A stretch of DNA of 64,000 bases, from assembly GCA_964580585.1 (NCBI GenBank), contig CAZOKZ010000015.1, positions 1-64,000 on the forward strand. Reading direction: 5' to 3'. The stretch is from CAZOKZ01 sp964580585 (GTDB lineage: Bacteria; Sumerlaeota; Sumerlaeia; SLMS01; JAHLLQ01). The first letter of the stretch is position 1. The number at the start of each line of letters is the position of its first letter. The notes beneath the pieces are model-generated. The model did no database searches. It had not been told where the DNA came from and saw only the letters and a list, made by a program, of their open reading frames with translations. The translations under genes were made by a program, and so were the position numbers. Positions 9,026-17,881 of the stretch are shown piece by piece.

Positions 9026-9373
9026 TAAGAGTCCGTCCTGAAAGTTTCGACACGCTATTATTCCAGGTATTGCACGACTTTTGAATGATTTCGCCGGAAG
9101 AACGTCGATAATGGACAAACAGAACGAACTTTTGCGCGGGTTACGGAGAAAGTTGAACGGCATGCCTCCAAGCGGGGAAAATGAAAATTTCGCGAAGGAT
9201 TGATTTTACACGAGTTGAGATTGCTCGTTTTTTTGAGCAAGGTGTCTTAAGGTTCGGTTAACATACGGGTAAAGTACGTGTAACAGCCGGTGGAAGGCCG
9301 ATGAAAACAGGCTTTTGGACTTTTTCGACAAAAGCCCGCTTTATGTTATTAAGACTTTCCGGACGGACTCTTA
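9026..9373. mobile_element. MITE-like element 2 with 19-bp terminal inverted repeats ending in TA
   Basis: A 348-bp segment with terminal inverted repeats at 9026-9044 and 9355-9373, 18 of 19 matching. Both ends carry TA at the boundary, which could be a TA target duplication as made by IS630/Tc1-mariner transposases. No transposase is encoded. The only in-frame coding stretch noticed is a 30-codon frame at 9111-9203 (MDKQNELLRGLRRKLNG start) without support. The interior is AT-richer than its surroundings. Confidence 0.6.
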
Positions 9374-9442
9374 GGATTTCAAACCTCATTCCGAAAAATG
9401 ATGAAATACATGGATCTGGGGAGAACGATTCTCGACCCCAAA

Positions 9443-9518
9443 GGGACGGAGAACATCGAAACTCATCACGTCAGCGAGGCGGTCAATTACCGGACGCTGG
9501 ATCGGACGCAGTGGGTGT
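9443..9518 (+). repeat. comM 3' end, copy B of a 76-bp direct repeat
   Basis: A near-perfect copy of 8181-8256. Read in the comM frame it ends TQWV then TGA, preceded by TILDPK where comM has TIADLE. Sequence further upstream does not resemble comM. The minus-strand gene that starts at 10424 ends inside this copy, so its last 12 residues are antisense to the comM tail. Confidence 0.95.
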
Positions 9519-10424
9519 GATCTCAACTGGTTTGTCTGACCAGATCAGTGTTCGTTGATCTTCCCGCCATTTCCATAAACGCGGAGTGATCTCGACGCCA
9601 GGATCGAGACTGGATGCCAGAAGAAACACGTCGTGTTGAGAGGTTACCACGCCATGCGGCAGGAAAGGCTTTTCCAGTTGGTGAATCGTTTCAAAAGTCT
9701 CTGTATCCATCCATCGATCAAACCGACGTTTTCCCCAATAGGCGACCCAAAGACATTCATTTGAATAATCGAGATCGAACACTCGGTTGCCATGAAAAGG
9801 CAGCTCAGACTCGGGAACTTCTTCCAGCAAATTTTCCCAATGTTGCGAGACCTGGCCGCGAGAATCGACAAGGGTGGCTTCACGTTCCGAGTGCACTAAC
9901 AATTGACCGCCCTCAAGTGGGCGCAACCCGGAGACTGGGTGGGAAAATTCATTCCAAATAACAGGCGATTCACCTCGTTTCATGCGATAAACATGGGGAT
10001 ACCGAGCAAACAGAATTTCATCTTCCGAGAGCATGACGAATCCACCTTCGCCAATTCGTTGCGTATCCTCCGACCATGGCCAACGAACTTCGGGAACACC
10101 TCCGATTTTTGAAAATAACAACCGGTAACGATTACCATTTGCGGCATGATCGTAATAGCGTTCGATCAGATACACATGCTCGGAATCTGCCGGAGAGATC
10201 ATCCAATCACTGGCGTCATTTTCCGAAACCAGCCAAGTATCGACTCCTTCGTTCTCGCTCCATGTCATCACACAAGCATGGTGATTTAGATCGCCGATCG
10301 GGCTGACATATGACCACGCGATTACGTCACCCACTGCAACGATTGAACCCGTTGGATGAGCAAGCAATGGGTTGATGCACATCGCCAGGAGGAAAATGAG
10401 TTCATAAATTAAGCGTGAATACAT
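9483..10424 (-). CDS. hypothetical secreted protein, possibly beta-propeller-like
   Basis: 313 aa beginning with a signal peptide (LIYELIFLLAMCINPLLAHP, cleavage near residue 22). The body is rich in Trp, Tyr and short beta-strand patterns separated by turns (VYLIERYYDHA, VMLSEDEILFARYP, LLVHSEREATLVDSRG, VFDLDYSNECLWVAYWG). This is compatible with a beta-propeller, but no named family is recognised. The final residues ITPTASDPASGN are encoded by the antisense of the duplicated comM tail, so the natural C-terminus was probably replaced when that repeat arrived. It has no obvious partners. Confidence 0.6.
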   Translation of the reverse strand: MYSRLIYELIFLLAMCINPLLAHPTGSIVAVGDVIAWSYVSPIGDLNHHACVMTWSENEGVDTWLVSENDASDWMISPADSEHVYLIERYYDHAANGNRYRLLFSKIGGVPEVRWPWSEDTQRIGEGGFVMLSEDEILFARYPHVYRMKRGESPVIWNEFSHPVSGLRPLEGGQLLVHSEREATLVDSRGQVSQHWENLLEEVPESELPFHGNRVFDLDYSNECLWVAYWGKRRFDRWMDTETFETIHQLEKPFLPHGVVTSQHDVFLLASSLDPGVEITPRLWKWREDQRTLIWSDKPVEITPTASDPASGN

Positions 10425-10660
10425 GTTAGCGTTCCTGGATATTGGTAATTCTCTCGAAGCGATTGTTTTGCAACCCTATGATCCTCAATCAATCGGGAAA
10501 AAACCAACGATGAAGCGAAGTTGTTATCACTACGATAGATCGAGATGTAATAACGCACTCTGCATCAACCCGTTTGTCAATTGACACTTCAATGGAATGG
10601 GTTCATCGTCGGTTTCACGGGGAAAAACGAGCGAAACAAGACCATCGGGAAACGATACTC

Positions 10661-11413
10661 ATGACCGAAAAAGCCTACATTGCTCACGAAAATGTGTACC
10701 AGTCGCTTCGGGAACGCGGTTTGACGAGTTGGAATGCCAAGTCCGGGTTACCGGATATCGAAGCCCCCACCCAGCGGTTTTTCAAAGATGTTCTGGGTGC
10801 TCGCTGGGGACCGAGCACCGGAGCGGCCCTTGAGCTGGGTTGCGGGACGGCTCCGTTGCTTCGCTGGTTGGCGGGGCTCGGGTGGAAAGGCACCGGCATT
10901 GATATCAGTCCGACCGCAATCGATATGGCGCGCGAGTTTGCAGTGCGGGAAAACAAACCGTTGGATTTTCGCGTCGGCGATGCAACGGACATGAAAAATC
11001 TGCCCGCGAATGCCTTTGATTTGGTTTCCGACGGGCAGTGTTTCCATTGTTTGATCGAGGACTCTGACCGTCACCGGATGCTGGACGAGGTGCGACGCGT
11101 GTTGCAGCCTGACGGATGTTTTGTTTTGAACACGATGGCGCGACCTATTTTACCGGGGCAGTTCAAACGCCAGCACGGTATGATCCGCGATGGGATCATT
11201 TTCTGTGCCGATCCGAATGCAAAAAAAATCGAAGGGGCTCGCGAAATTAATGGCGAGTGGATGCGCCCGACCCGCCGATTGGCGCATTGGAAGGATATCC
11301 TTGCTTTATTACGCGCTCATGGAATGATTCCGCAATTGCACATGGTGAGTTTATGCAACATGAGCGAGCCACTCAGTTTCCTGAGCGTGGCGGCAAAGAA
11401 GAAGGATGAGTAG
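10661..11413 (+). CDS. class I SAM-dependent methyltransferase
   Basis: About 250 aa. SAM-binding motif I is ALELGCGTAPLLRWLA near residue 55, followed by GIDISPTAIDMAREFA (acidic loop end of strand 2), VGDATDMKNLP and DLVSDGQCFHCL. This is the Methyltransf_11/25 layout. The C-terminal part (FVLNTMARPILPGQFKRQHG) gives no substrate clue. The frame extends upstream to 10574, but the ATG at 10661 has a GGGA site and puts the N-terminus close to the family norm. The stop codon is 3 bp from that of the convergent DUF218 gene. Confidence 0.82.
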   Translation: MTEKAYIAHENVYQSLRERGLTSWNAKSGLPDIEAPTQRFFKDVLGARWGPSTGAALELGCGTAPLLRWLAGLGWKGTGIDISPTAIDMAREFAVRENKPLDFRVGDATDMKNLPANAFDLVSDGQCFHCLIEDSDRHRMLDEVRRVLQPDGCFVLNTMARPILPGQFKRQHGMIRDGIIFCADPNAKKIEGAREINGEWMRPTRRLAHWKDILALLRAHGMIPQLHMVSLCNMSEPLSFLSVAAKKKDE

Positions 11414-11416
11414 GAG

Positions 11417-12241
11417 TCAGATCCTCCGCTTCTCCAAAAATGGACCCGCAACTTCGCTCAATTCCTTGAACGCTTTTTCGATTTCATCCGGAATTTCCAC
11501 ATGCGCGATATAACCGCTGCCTCGTGGACCATAGCCGTTCGCGTCGTCGCGCAGGCGTGGAATTTCACCCAATACCAACGCCACGAATCGATCTATCGGC
11601 CATCGATCCGCAACACACGTATTGGAAAATCGAATTCCATCGGAATGGGCTTCGACTACGGGAACAAATGGCGCAAAATGTATGCGTTGGCAATCGTCCC
11701 AAAGCAAATCAAAGCAGGCACCCATTCGACGCTGCATGGTGGGGTCCTGCAACACGAGCACGCGATGGGGACGGAGACCCAGGCGTTCGAGCATGGCGCG
11801 GGATTCCCTCACATTTTCACCGCAATTGGTGGATATCGTTTCCAAAATCAGAGCATCGCGTTCAATCCCCCACCGCGCGGCGAGCACATCGGAAAACAGA
11901 TCGGCTTCACTCCGTCCCTCGGTAGCAAGGCGCGCCAGCTTTGGATCGCGTCGGATGTTTTCCACCAGCAGCGACGTGGAATGACCAATGCCACCGGAGA
12001 TCAAGAAACGCTTGGCCAGGCCATCATTCCAAGCACGCACAGCAACGTCGAGCGTACAAAGCAAGCTGTTGCCGAAAAAAATCAAGGCGTCGGCTTGAGG
12101 CATACCCCACGCTGTTCGCAACGCCTCCGCTGTGAGTAGCGGCACGTCTCGTTGCGCCAACCATTCGGCAAGAACGTTCAGATTCCGCGCGTGGCGGGTG
12201 GCATCTCCGGGTAATTTTAATACACGGGGGACGGAGTTCAT
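11417..12241 (-). CDS. YdcF/SanA-like DUF218 domain protein
   Basis: About 274 aa. The DUF218 core is visible: ADALIFFGNSLLCTLD, RFLISGGIGHST, SEADLFSDVLAARWGI, TNCGENVRESRAML and RVLVLQDPTMQRR. This is the YdcF/ElyC/SanA fold, linked in some bacteria to envelope metabolism but biochemically ill defined. The ATG at 12239-12241 overlaps the stop of the upstream permease as TGATG, so translation is coupled. An in-frame extension to 12394 lies inside the permease gene and is rejected. It is the last gene of the operon starting at 17696. Confidence 0.83.
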   Translation of the reverse strand: MNSVPRVLKLPGDATRHARNLNVLAEWLAQRDVPLLTAEALRTAWGMPQADALIFFGNSLLCTLDVAVRAWNDGLAKRFLISGGIGHSTSLLVENIRRDPKLARLATEGRSEADLFSDVLAARWGIERDALILETISTNCGENVRESRAMLERLGLRPHRVLVLQDPTMQRRMGACFDLLWDDCQRIHFAPFVPVVEAHSDGIRFSNTCVADRWPIDRFVALVLGEIPRLRDDANGYGPRGSGYIAHVEIPDEIEKAFKELSEVAGPFLEKRRI

Positions 12242-13260
12242 CACTTTCGTCCCTTGGGATCGAAGGCATCGCGCAACCCATCGCCCAAAATATTGAAAGC
12301 GAGCATCGTTAAACTGATTGCAACGGCGGGAAACAGCAACAGATGCGGTGAGACCTTGATCGAGACAAGCGCGTCGGAAGCAAGCGATCCCCACGAGGCA
12401 AGCGGCGGCGAAACCCCCAGGCCGATGAAGGAAAGGAAGGCTTCGACAAAGATCGCTTCGGGAATGGCAAGCGTCGCGGCAACGAGCAAAGGCGCGAAAC
12501 TATTTGGCAGCACATGCCGCAGAAGAAGCCGCGTTGGACCGATGCCAATCGAACGCCCAGCAAGCACATAGTCGCGTGTTTTTTGATGCAGGACTTCGCC
12601 ACGCGCCAAACGCGCCATCGTCAGCCAATTCGAGATTCCGAGCGCGAGGTAGATGCTCATCAAGTCGGGCGACAGTAGCAGCGGCACGTTGTCGCCAGGA
12701 GGCATCCAACCTTCAAGGACGGGTTTGACGAATACCTGAAGCAGGATAACGATGAGCAAAATCGGAATGCTGTACAGCGCATCGATCAGTCGCATCAGCA
12801 CCGCATCGATCCAACCGCCCAGCCATCCTGCCAGTGTTCCCAATCCGACTCCGATAACGAGGTTGATGAGCATGGACGCGAGGCCAACGGTCAGGCTGAT
12901 GCGTCCCCCGAGCAGGAGGCGCGCGAACAAATCGCGACCTTCGGGGTCTGTGCCAGCCGGGTGCGCCGACGAGGGCGATTGCACTTCGCCGATCAACGCG
13001 AGATCGACTTTTGTAGGATCGATTTTCCAGAACAATGGTCCACCGAAGGCTGCAAAGGCCAGTAGAACGATCAGCGCAAACGCGACAATCGATGCGGGGT
13101 TGCGCACGAATCGCGCAAACGCAGGATAACGTTGTCGCCAGGATTCAGGCGGCAAGGCATCGACAGCGGTTTGGGGTGGAACAGCGGACAACGGCGACCT
13201 CGGGCAGGAACTGATGTTGATTTGCCAACGGACCGGGCACCCGGGCAAGGGGGAAGGCAA
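12241..13260 (-). CDS. OppC/DppC-type ABC transporter permease (lone)
   Basis: Up to 339 aa if it starts at the TTG at 13258-13260; an internal start is possible because the first 35 residues are Pro-rich and unlike the family. The BPD_transp_1 domain is clear: HPAGTDPEGRDLFARLLLGG, then GWIDAVLMRLIDALYSIP and the EAA-type loop LPNSFAPLLVAATLAIPEAI. OppC works with OppB, two ATPases and a binding protein in peptide or oligosaccharide import. None of these partners is adjacent. The gene begins directly after the stop of the kinase-aldolase gene, so it is coupled to it. Confidence 0.85.
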   Translation of the reverse strand: MPSPLPGCPVRWQINISSCPRSPLSAVPPQTAVDALPPESWRQRYPAFARFVRNPASIVAFALIVLLAFAAFGGPLFWKIDPTKVDLALIGEVQSPSSAHPAGTDPEGRDLFARLLLGGRISLTVGLASMLINLVIGVGLGTLAGWLGGWIDAVLMRLIDALYSIPILLIVILLQVFVKPVLEGWMPPGDNVPLLLSPDLMSIYLALGISNWLTMARLARGEVLHQKTRDYVLAGRSIGIGPTRLLLRHVLPNSFAPLLVAATLAIPEAIFVEAFLSFIGLGVSPPLASWGSLASDALVSIKVSPHLLLFPAVAISLTMLAFNILGDGLRDAFDPKGRK

Positions 13261-14814
13261 CTATCCGACGAGCGCCGCCAATTCCGCCTGCATTTCCGCG
13301 GTCGTTGGCAACAATGGCAACCGTACAGCCGCCGGATAACCGTCCAACATTTGCGCCAACATCCACTTGATTTTCGCGATCTGGTTTGCACCGGTCAATT
13401 GCTTGCACACGGTAAGAATTTGCGCATGCAACGTTTCGCCTTTGGCGCGATCATTCGTTTCCATCGCGCGTTCCATCGCAACGAACAGTTCGGGCAAACA
13501 ATTGGCGCGCGCACTGACAAAACCAACCGCTCCGGCTTGCCAGGCGTTGAAAATCTTGGAATCGCCCCCCATGAAATAGTGCGAGGTGGCGGACAGCAGG
13601 CTCAAATCGGAGTCGGAATCTTTGATGCCAAAGTGGCGAATCCGTTGCAATTGCCCGGGCGCGATTTTGTTGCCCGTATGCTGCGCAAAATTGTAAATCA
13701 TGAATGGCACATCGACCGCATCGGCAATGGCGTTGAAGTACTCGACGACTCCGTCCCCCGGGGCGTTCGCGAAATAATACGGCGGAAGCGCAATCACCGC
13801 GTCGGCTCCGCAATCGGCAGCCCACCGGGCGGCTTCCAGCGTTTGCACCAGACTGTCTGCACCGACCTGTGCCATCACAACGCCTGGGAAATACCGTCGA
13901 GCGAGCGCAAGCACATGTTTGCGTTCTGTAGGCAAGAGCGAAAAGAATTCGCCCGTCGTCCCGTTGATCATCAAACGCCGGACACCACGTTCGGCAAGCC
14001 ATTCCAGGTGCCGAATCAATGCAACGTCGTCGATTGTATTATTTTCATCGAACGGCGTCGCCACGGGGACGATCAACCCGCGCAGTCCCACATCGTGTGA
14101 GCCGTCATCGATCAATTGCGCGAACGAAGGGTATAATTCCTCGGCGATGGATTCAATCGCGAGTCGATCATCATCGTGACGATACAGATGCACGTCGGAC
14201 CATGCTTTGCTTTCCGCGCCGAATTTTTCAAACTCGCGCAGGTTGCTTTGCAAAAACGTCGCAATGGCTTTTTCGCGCGAATACTGTCGTTCCTCGATAT
14301 CGCGCGTCACGCGTGTGGCCAATTGCGTGCGCCAATCCGAATCGAGAAATATCGCAAAGTCCACCAAGTCGCGAAATTGACGATAGGTTGAAATTTCACC
14401 GTCCAAAATCGTAAAACGCGCTGGCGTAAAGAGCTGCGTAGCGTCTGCGTCCCCCGTCACGGCGTTATAAACGGGTTGGTCGAAAGACTCGCCACGACGT
14501 ACGGCTTCGAGATGCGTGCGGATCAGCTCCATCTTGTTCGCATCCGGGTGTGCGCCAAACAGATTCTGGCCTGCTCGTGATTCGCGGGAGGTTTTGTAAT
14601 CGTCGAGCGTCAAAATCGCACTATCGAATAATTGCTTAGCCAACGCGTGGCAAAAGGTCGATTTCCCTGTTCCTCCGGGACCGCCAATAGCAATCACCAC
14701 AGGGCGTTCGGCAGAAGTGAATCGCTCGCGCAGCAAAGCGGCCAGCACTTCTTCCGCTGGCCGCCGTGTCATGGTTTTTTTGTCGTGTGTTACGTGGGTT
14801 TTGTGCTTATGCAT
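13261..14814 (-). CDS. fusion of uridine-kinase-like P-loop domain and DapA/NAL-family aldolase
   Basis: 517 aa with two full domains. Residues about 35-240 form a P-loop kinase of the uridine kinase/phosphoribulokinase type: GGPGGTGKST at 44-53, then SAILTLDDYKTS and DGEISTYRQFRDLVDFAIFL. Residues about 245-517 form a class I aldolase barrel of the dihydrodipicolinate synthase/N-acetylneuraminate lyase family: VPVATPFDE, NGTTGEF near 285, Tyr near 372 in MIYNFAQ and the Schiff-base Lys near 396 in FGIKDSDSD. The order kinase then aldolase on one chain suggests consecutive steps on a sugar acid or related substrate; that is inference. A second ATG at residue 15 is possible. It is 44 bp after the secreted protein gene and abuts the OppC gene. 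Confidence 0.88.
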   Translation of the reverse strand: MHKHKTHVTHDKKTMTRRPAEEVLAALLRERFTSAERPVVIAIGGPGGTGKSTFCHALAKQLFDSAILTLDDYKTSRESRAGQNLFGAHPDANKMELIRTHLEAVRRGESFDQPVYNAVTGDADATQLFTPARFTILDGEISTYRQFRDLVDFAIFLDSDWRTQLATRVTRDIEERQYSREKAIATFLQSNLREFEKFGAESKAWSDVHLYRHDDDRLAIESIAEELYPSFAQLIDDGSHDVGLRGLIVPVATPFDENNTIDDVALIRHLEWLAERGVRRLMINGTTGEFFSLLPTERKHVLALARRYFPGVVMAQVGADSLVQTLEAARWAADCGADAVIALPPYYFANAPGDGVVEYFNAIADAVDVPFMIYNFAQHTGNKIAPGQLQRIRHFGIKDSDSDLSLLSATSHYFMGGDSKIFNAWQAGAVGFVSARANCLPELFVAMERAMETNDRAKGETLHAQILTVCKQLTGANQIAKIKWMLAQMLDGYPAAVRLPLLPTTAEMQAELAALVG

Positions 14815-14858
14815 GAGAGGCTTTCGCGTGCTTAACCGTCCACTGGAAACGGAAGGGG

Positions 14859-17696
14859 TTACTGGTTTTCGCGTTCGATGCGAACTCGCGCGCGCAGACC
14901 GTCGTCTTCGAACGTAAGACCGAATTGTAGCGCGCGCACTTCTTTGAGCGGGTCGATCGCAGGAGCGGCGTCTTCGATGCTGCCTGCAAATCCCAAAGCG
15001 GTGGATTCGTATGTTTGGAACTCTTCATTCCAGACGTACTGTCCGCCCGCCGGACAGAGCAATTTTGTTTTCCAGTATTGCTCGTGAAACGCCAGCGGAT
15101 TTTCCACCTCAAATTGCCGACGCCATTCGTTCAGGATAAACAAATTCCCCCACGCCAGACGTTGTTGCTGTTCAAGAACCGGGTCGCGATACAAGGCACG
15201 CAGCATACCAACCGCTTCGTGTGTAACATGCGCAGCGGTGCTTTTACCGAGCCATTCCCCATTGGTTTTACCTCCGTCCCCCTTGTCTGCCGCCTTCGAT
15301 TTCTCAGCCTCGCGTTCGAGTGAACGTTTCAGCAGATCTTCGTTCAACGTGAAAAGCAGGTAACTGGGCCGAGCGGCATAATAGAGGGCAACATCCTGAG
15401 CTTCTTCGGGCATATTTGTTTGCGCGTCCGCCGATGGCGCGATGCGTACATACGGTTTTTCACCGTGTGTACGCGTTTCCCAAATCGTCATGCCAGGCGC
15501 GGATTGGTCAATGTATGTGCGAAACGCTGCAAGAAACGCGGTGAGCTTGAACGCGTTTTGTACATCGACGACCAAACCAACAGGCAATTGCCAGACGTGT
15601 TGCTCGAAGAAATCCTCGCGGGCGCGGCGGTCGTCGGCAACTTCGGCCAGTTGATCCCAAAGCGGATCATCGTCGGCATAAACGGCAAACCATTGCCCAA
15701 TCCAATTGAGCGCGGAATCGCCAATCGTCGGTGCCATCGAAGCCGCCATGCCGTTGGCCGCACGCACCGGTTCGGATTGTGGATCGAGCGCCATGATGAA
15801 ATGCAATAACGCCTGGGGATGAGGATCGCCTGCGCCGGAGGGGATTTCTGCGGTGCCGGTTATTCCCCGCCATTCTCGATATTCCGTCCAGGAAGTAAGC
15901 GGGCGAACACTCATATCGCCGTTCAGCTCGTCCGGCTTGATTGTCAATCGAATGGCAATCGGGTCGAAGAAACGACGCCAGCGGCGTTCGTACCGTTCGC
16001 GGAACCGATCGTACGCCCACAGTTCCTGTTCGGTGACCTTATCGAGGTCGAGCTCGATGATTGGCGTTTGGAATTCAAGCGAACCATAAACAGAAGACAC
16101 GACACCGAATTTTGTCAGCGTCACCGTCCCCAGGTCGCTCCAGCTTTCCGGCGTTTCAATCACACGTGGTTCAGAGACGCCAGTCACGAGATCGTTCAGG
16201 TGGCGTGCCTGAAGTTCGCCCAATTCAGCCTGAGCCCGAATACGACGCGAGGCTCCAATTCGCCAACGCGGGTCGCACCAACGACGGATTGTTGCATCGC
16301 TGAGGAGAATGAACGCCGATTCTTCATTTTCTCCAACGGGATAGCGTGCACGATAGTAAGTGTACTCGGGCAACGAACCAAGCGAGGGGATTTTTTCCTG
16401 CCAGGTGTTGATCACCCGTTTGAGTTGCGCGGTCGAATTCGTCACCACGACAATATTATCGAGCACCGCCAGATACGAACTCACATCGCGGTCGGGCGTA
16501 ACGACAAAGGTATAAGGTACTCCCTCCATCTCGCCCATTTCGGGAATAACGCCGCTGTCTTTCTGGCGTTTCTTCAAGTGCGTTACCAAGGGAGTGGTGG
16601 ATTTCGCCTCGAAGAGAACTGCCACGTCGGATCCCGCGCGCAGGTACGGGTCAGAGCCGGTGAACGCCACGCTGGCGATGACTTTCGGCCCCATAATCCG
16701 AGCGATCATGGTCGTTTCCAGGCACAATTGCGCATCGTAACGATCGCGGGTTTTGGCGCTTTCCGCACGCGGTTCCATCAAACGCAAAATTGGCGTGCCG
16801 CGCGCGTCGCTTTCGTCCAGCGTATCGAGCAAGTCCTTGAATGTCGGAAAAATAATGGCGTGTTGATCGTGAGGAATCACCGAGGCAAGCGGATCGCGTT
16901 CGGGATCCAAGTCGGCGACGGATTCGGTCCAATCAATTTCCTCAACGGTAACGCCTTTGATGGTCTCGATATCGATGGTGCGCTTGGTCGATTTATCCGT
17001 CATCAGGATATCGTCCAGACTGAGGTTTTCGCTAATCGCACGCCCTCCACTGAACAATCCATACGTGCGCATCAGCTCTCCGTCCCCACGATTGCGATTC
17101 GCATTTTCCAGACGCGCAAGCGCGACGCTGGTCAGCGTGTCGTCGGACTTCGTGGAAAGCTGATAATCCGCCTCGTTCATCTGATGACGAAACCAGGCAC
17201 CACCGGGGACATTCATATCGAGCAAGCGTTTATAGTGGCGCTTTTTGGCTTCGAGAAATTCCGTACGGGCAGCTTTTTGATCACTCGAAGTTGCGGGAAT
17301 CTCAAACCTCAACCGCACCATGGCGGACCAATCGCCATTGGGAACAAACAACCTGCCCGCGATGGTTTCAGCCGAGTCGGTCTTCACAGCCAACACTGTC
17401 TCGCCCATCAGGTTACGATTTTGATTTTGAGGAAACCAGCCGTTGTTCACGCGGTCGAGCACGTACACCTCACCTGCGCCATCCAAAACGGCGTAGGGCT
17501 GCATCATATCGCGTTGCAGACGGGCAAAGCTCCATGAAGGCACGGGTAAATTCGACCGCTGCGGAATGGTCCCTTCGGTCAGGCGAAGCTCGTCCAGCGT
17601 AACGTGATAATATTGTTCAGCGGCGAAGAGTGGGCACACCAGAACCACCGCCATCACCAAAACCCAAAGAGCGGCACAAGCGCTGAGTCGCTTCAT
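14859..17696 (-). CDS. large secreted protein of unknown function
   Basis: 945 aa with a signal peptide (MKRLSACAALWVLVMAVV to CPLFAAEQ). The ATG at 17694-17696 follows a strong GGAGGT site; the frame extends 29 codons further but without support. The protein has alternating alpha/beta character, for example AIIFPTFKDLLDTLDES, YLAVLDNIVVVTNSTAQL and ESAFILLSDATIRRW, a pattern also seen in secreted DUF3352-like proteins. I cannot confirm that family, and no catalytic motif is seen. It heads the operon of the kinase-aldolase fusion, lone OppC and DUF218 genes, so it may act in the same extracytoplasmic process. Two copies of the GGGGACGGAG word fall in it. Confidence 0.72.
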   Translation of the reverse strand: MKRLSACAALWVLVMAVVLVCPLFAAEQYYHVTLDELRLTEGTIPQRSNLPVPSWSFARLQRDMMQPYAVLDGAGEVYVLDRVNNGWFPQNQNRNLMGETVLAVKTDSAETIAGRLFVPNGDWSAMVRLRFEIPATSSDQKAARTEFLEAKKRHYKRLLDMNVPGGAWFRHQMNEADYQLSTKSDDTLTSVALARLENANRNRGDGELMRTYGLFSGGRAISENLSLDDILMTDKSTKRTIDIETIKGVTVEEIDWTESVADLDPERDPLASVIPHDQHAIIFPTFKDLLDTLDESDARGTPILRLMEPRAESAKTRDRYDAQLCLETTMIARIMGPKVIASVAFTGSDPYLRAGSDVAVLFEAKSTTPLVTHLKKRQKDSGVIPEMGEMEGVPYTFVVTPDRDVSSYLAVLDNIVVVTNSTAQLKRVINTWQEKIPSLGSLPEYTYYRARYPVGENEESAFILLSDATIRRWCDPRWRIGASRRIRAQAELGELQARHLNDLVTGVSEPRVIETPESWSDLGTVTLTKFGVVSSVYGSLEFQTPIIELDLDKVTEQELWAYDRFRERYERRWRRFFDPIAIRLTIKPDELNGDMSVRPLTSWTEYREWRGITGTAEIPSGAGDPHPQALLHFIMALDPQSEPVRAANGMAASMAPTIGDSALNWIGQWFAVYADDDPLWDQLAEVADDRRAREDFFEQHVWQLPVGLVVDVQNAFKLTAFLAAFRTYIDQSAPGMTIWETRTHGEKPYVRIAPSADAQTNMPEEAQDVALYYAARPSYLLFTLNEDLLKRSLEREAEKSKAADKGDGGKTNGEWLGKSTAAHVTHEAVGMLRALYRDPVLEQQQRLAWGNLFILNEWRRQFEVENPLAFHEQYWKTKLLCPAGGQYVWNEEFQTYESTALGFAGSIEDAAPAIDPLKEVRALQFGLTFEDDGLRARVRIERENQ

Positions 17697-17881
17697 GACA
17701 CCACCTCCAGCGAAATAGATAATAATCGAATACTTACAATCAATTCCCAAGGCAAGGCTTTTCTTGAATCGGTTCGATGTCATACAGAAAACAAATTGAA
17801 GTATTCACTCGCGATGGTGTTGCATTTTATTATCGACACGCTGTTGAAATCTATCCATCCTGCGCTCCGAGGCAAATGGCA

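Noticed and set aside
15819..17537. Long open frame of 572 codons on the plus strand
   Set aside because: It is antisense to the 945-aa secreted protein, which has a signal peptide and a strong ribosome site; the antisense product has no recognisable domain and biased His/Arg content typical of shadow frames.
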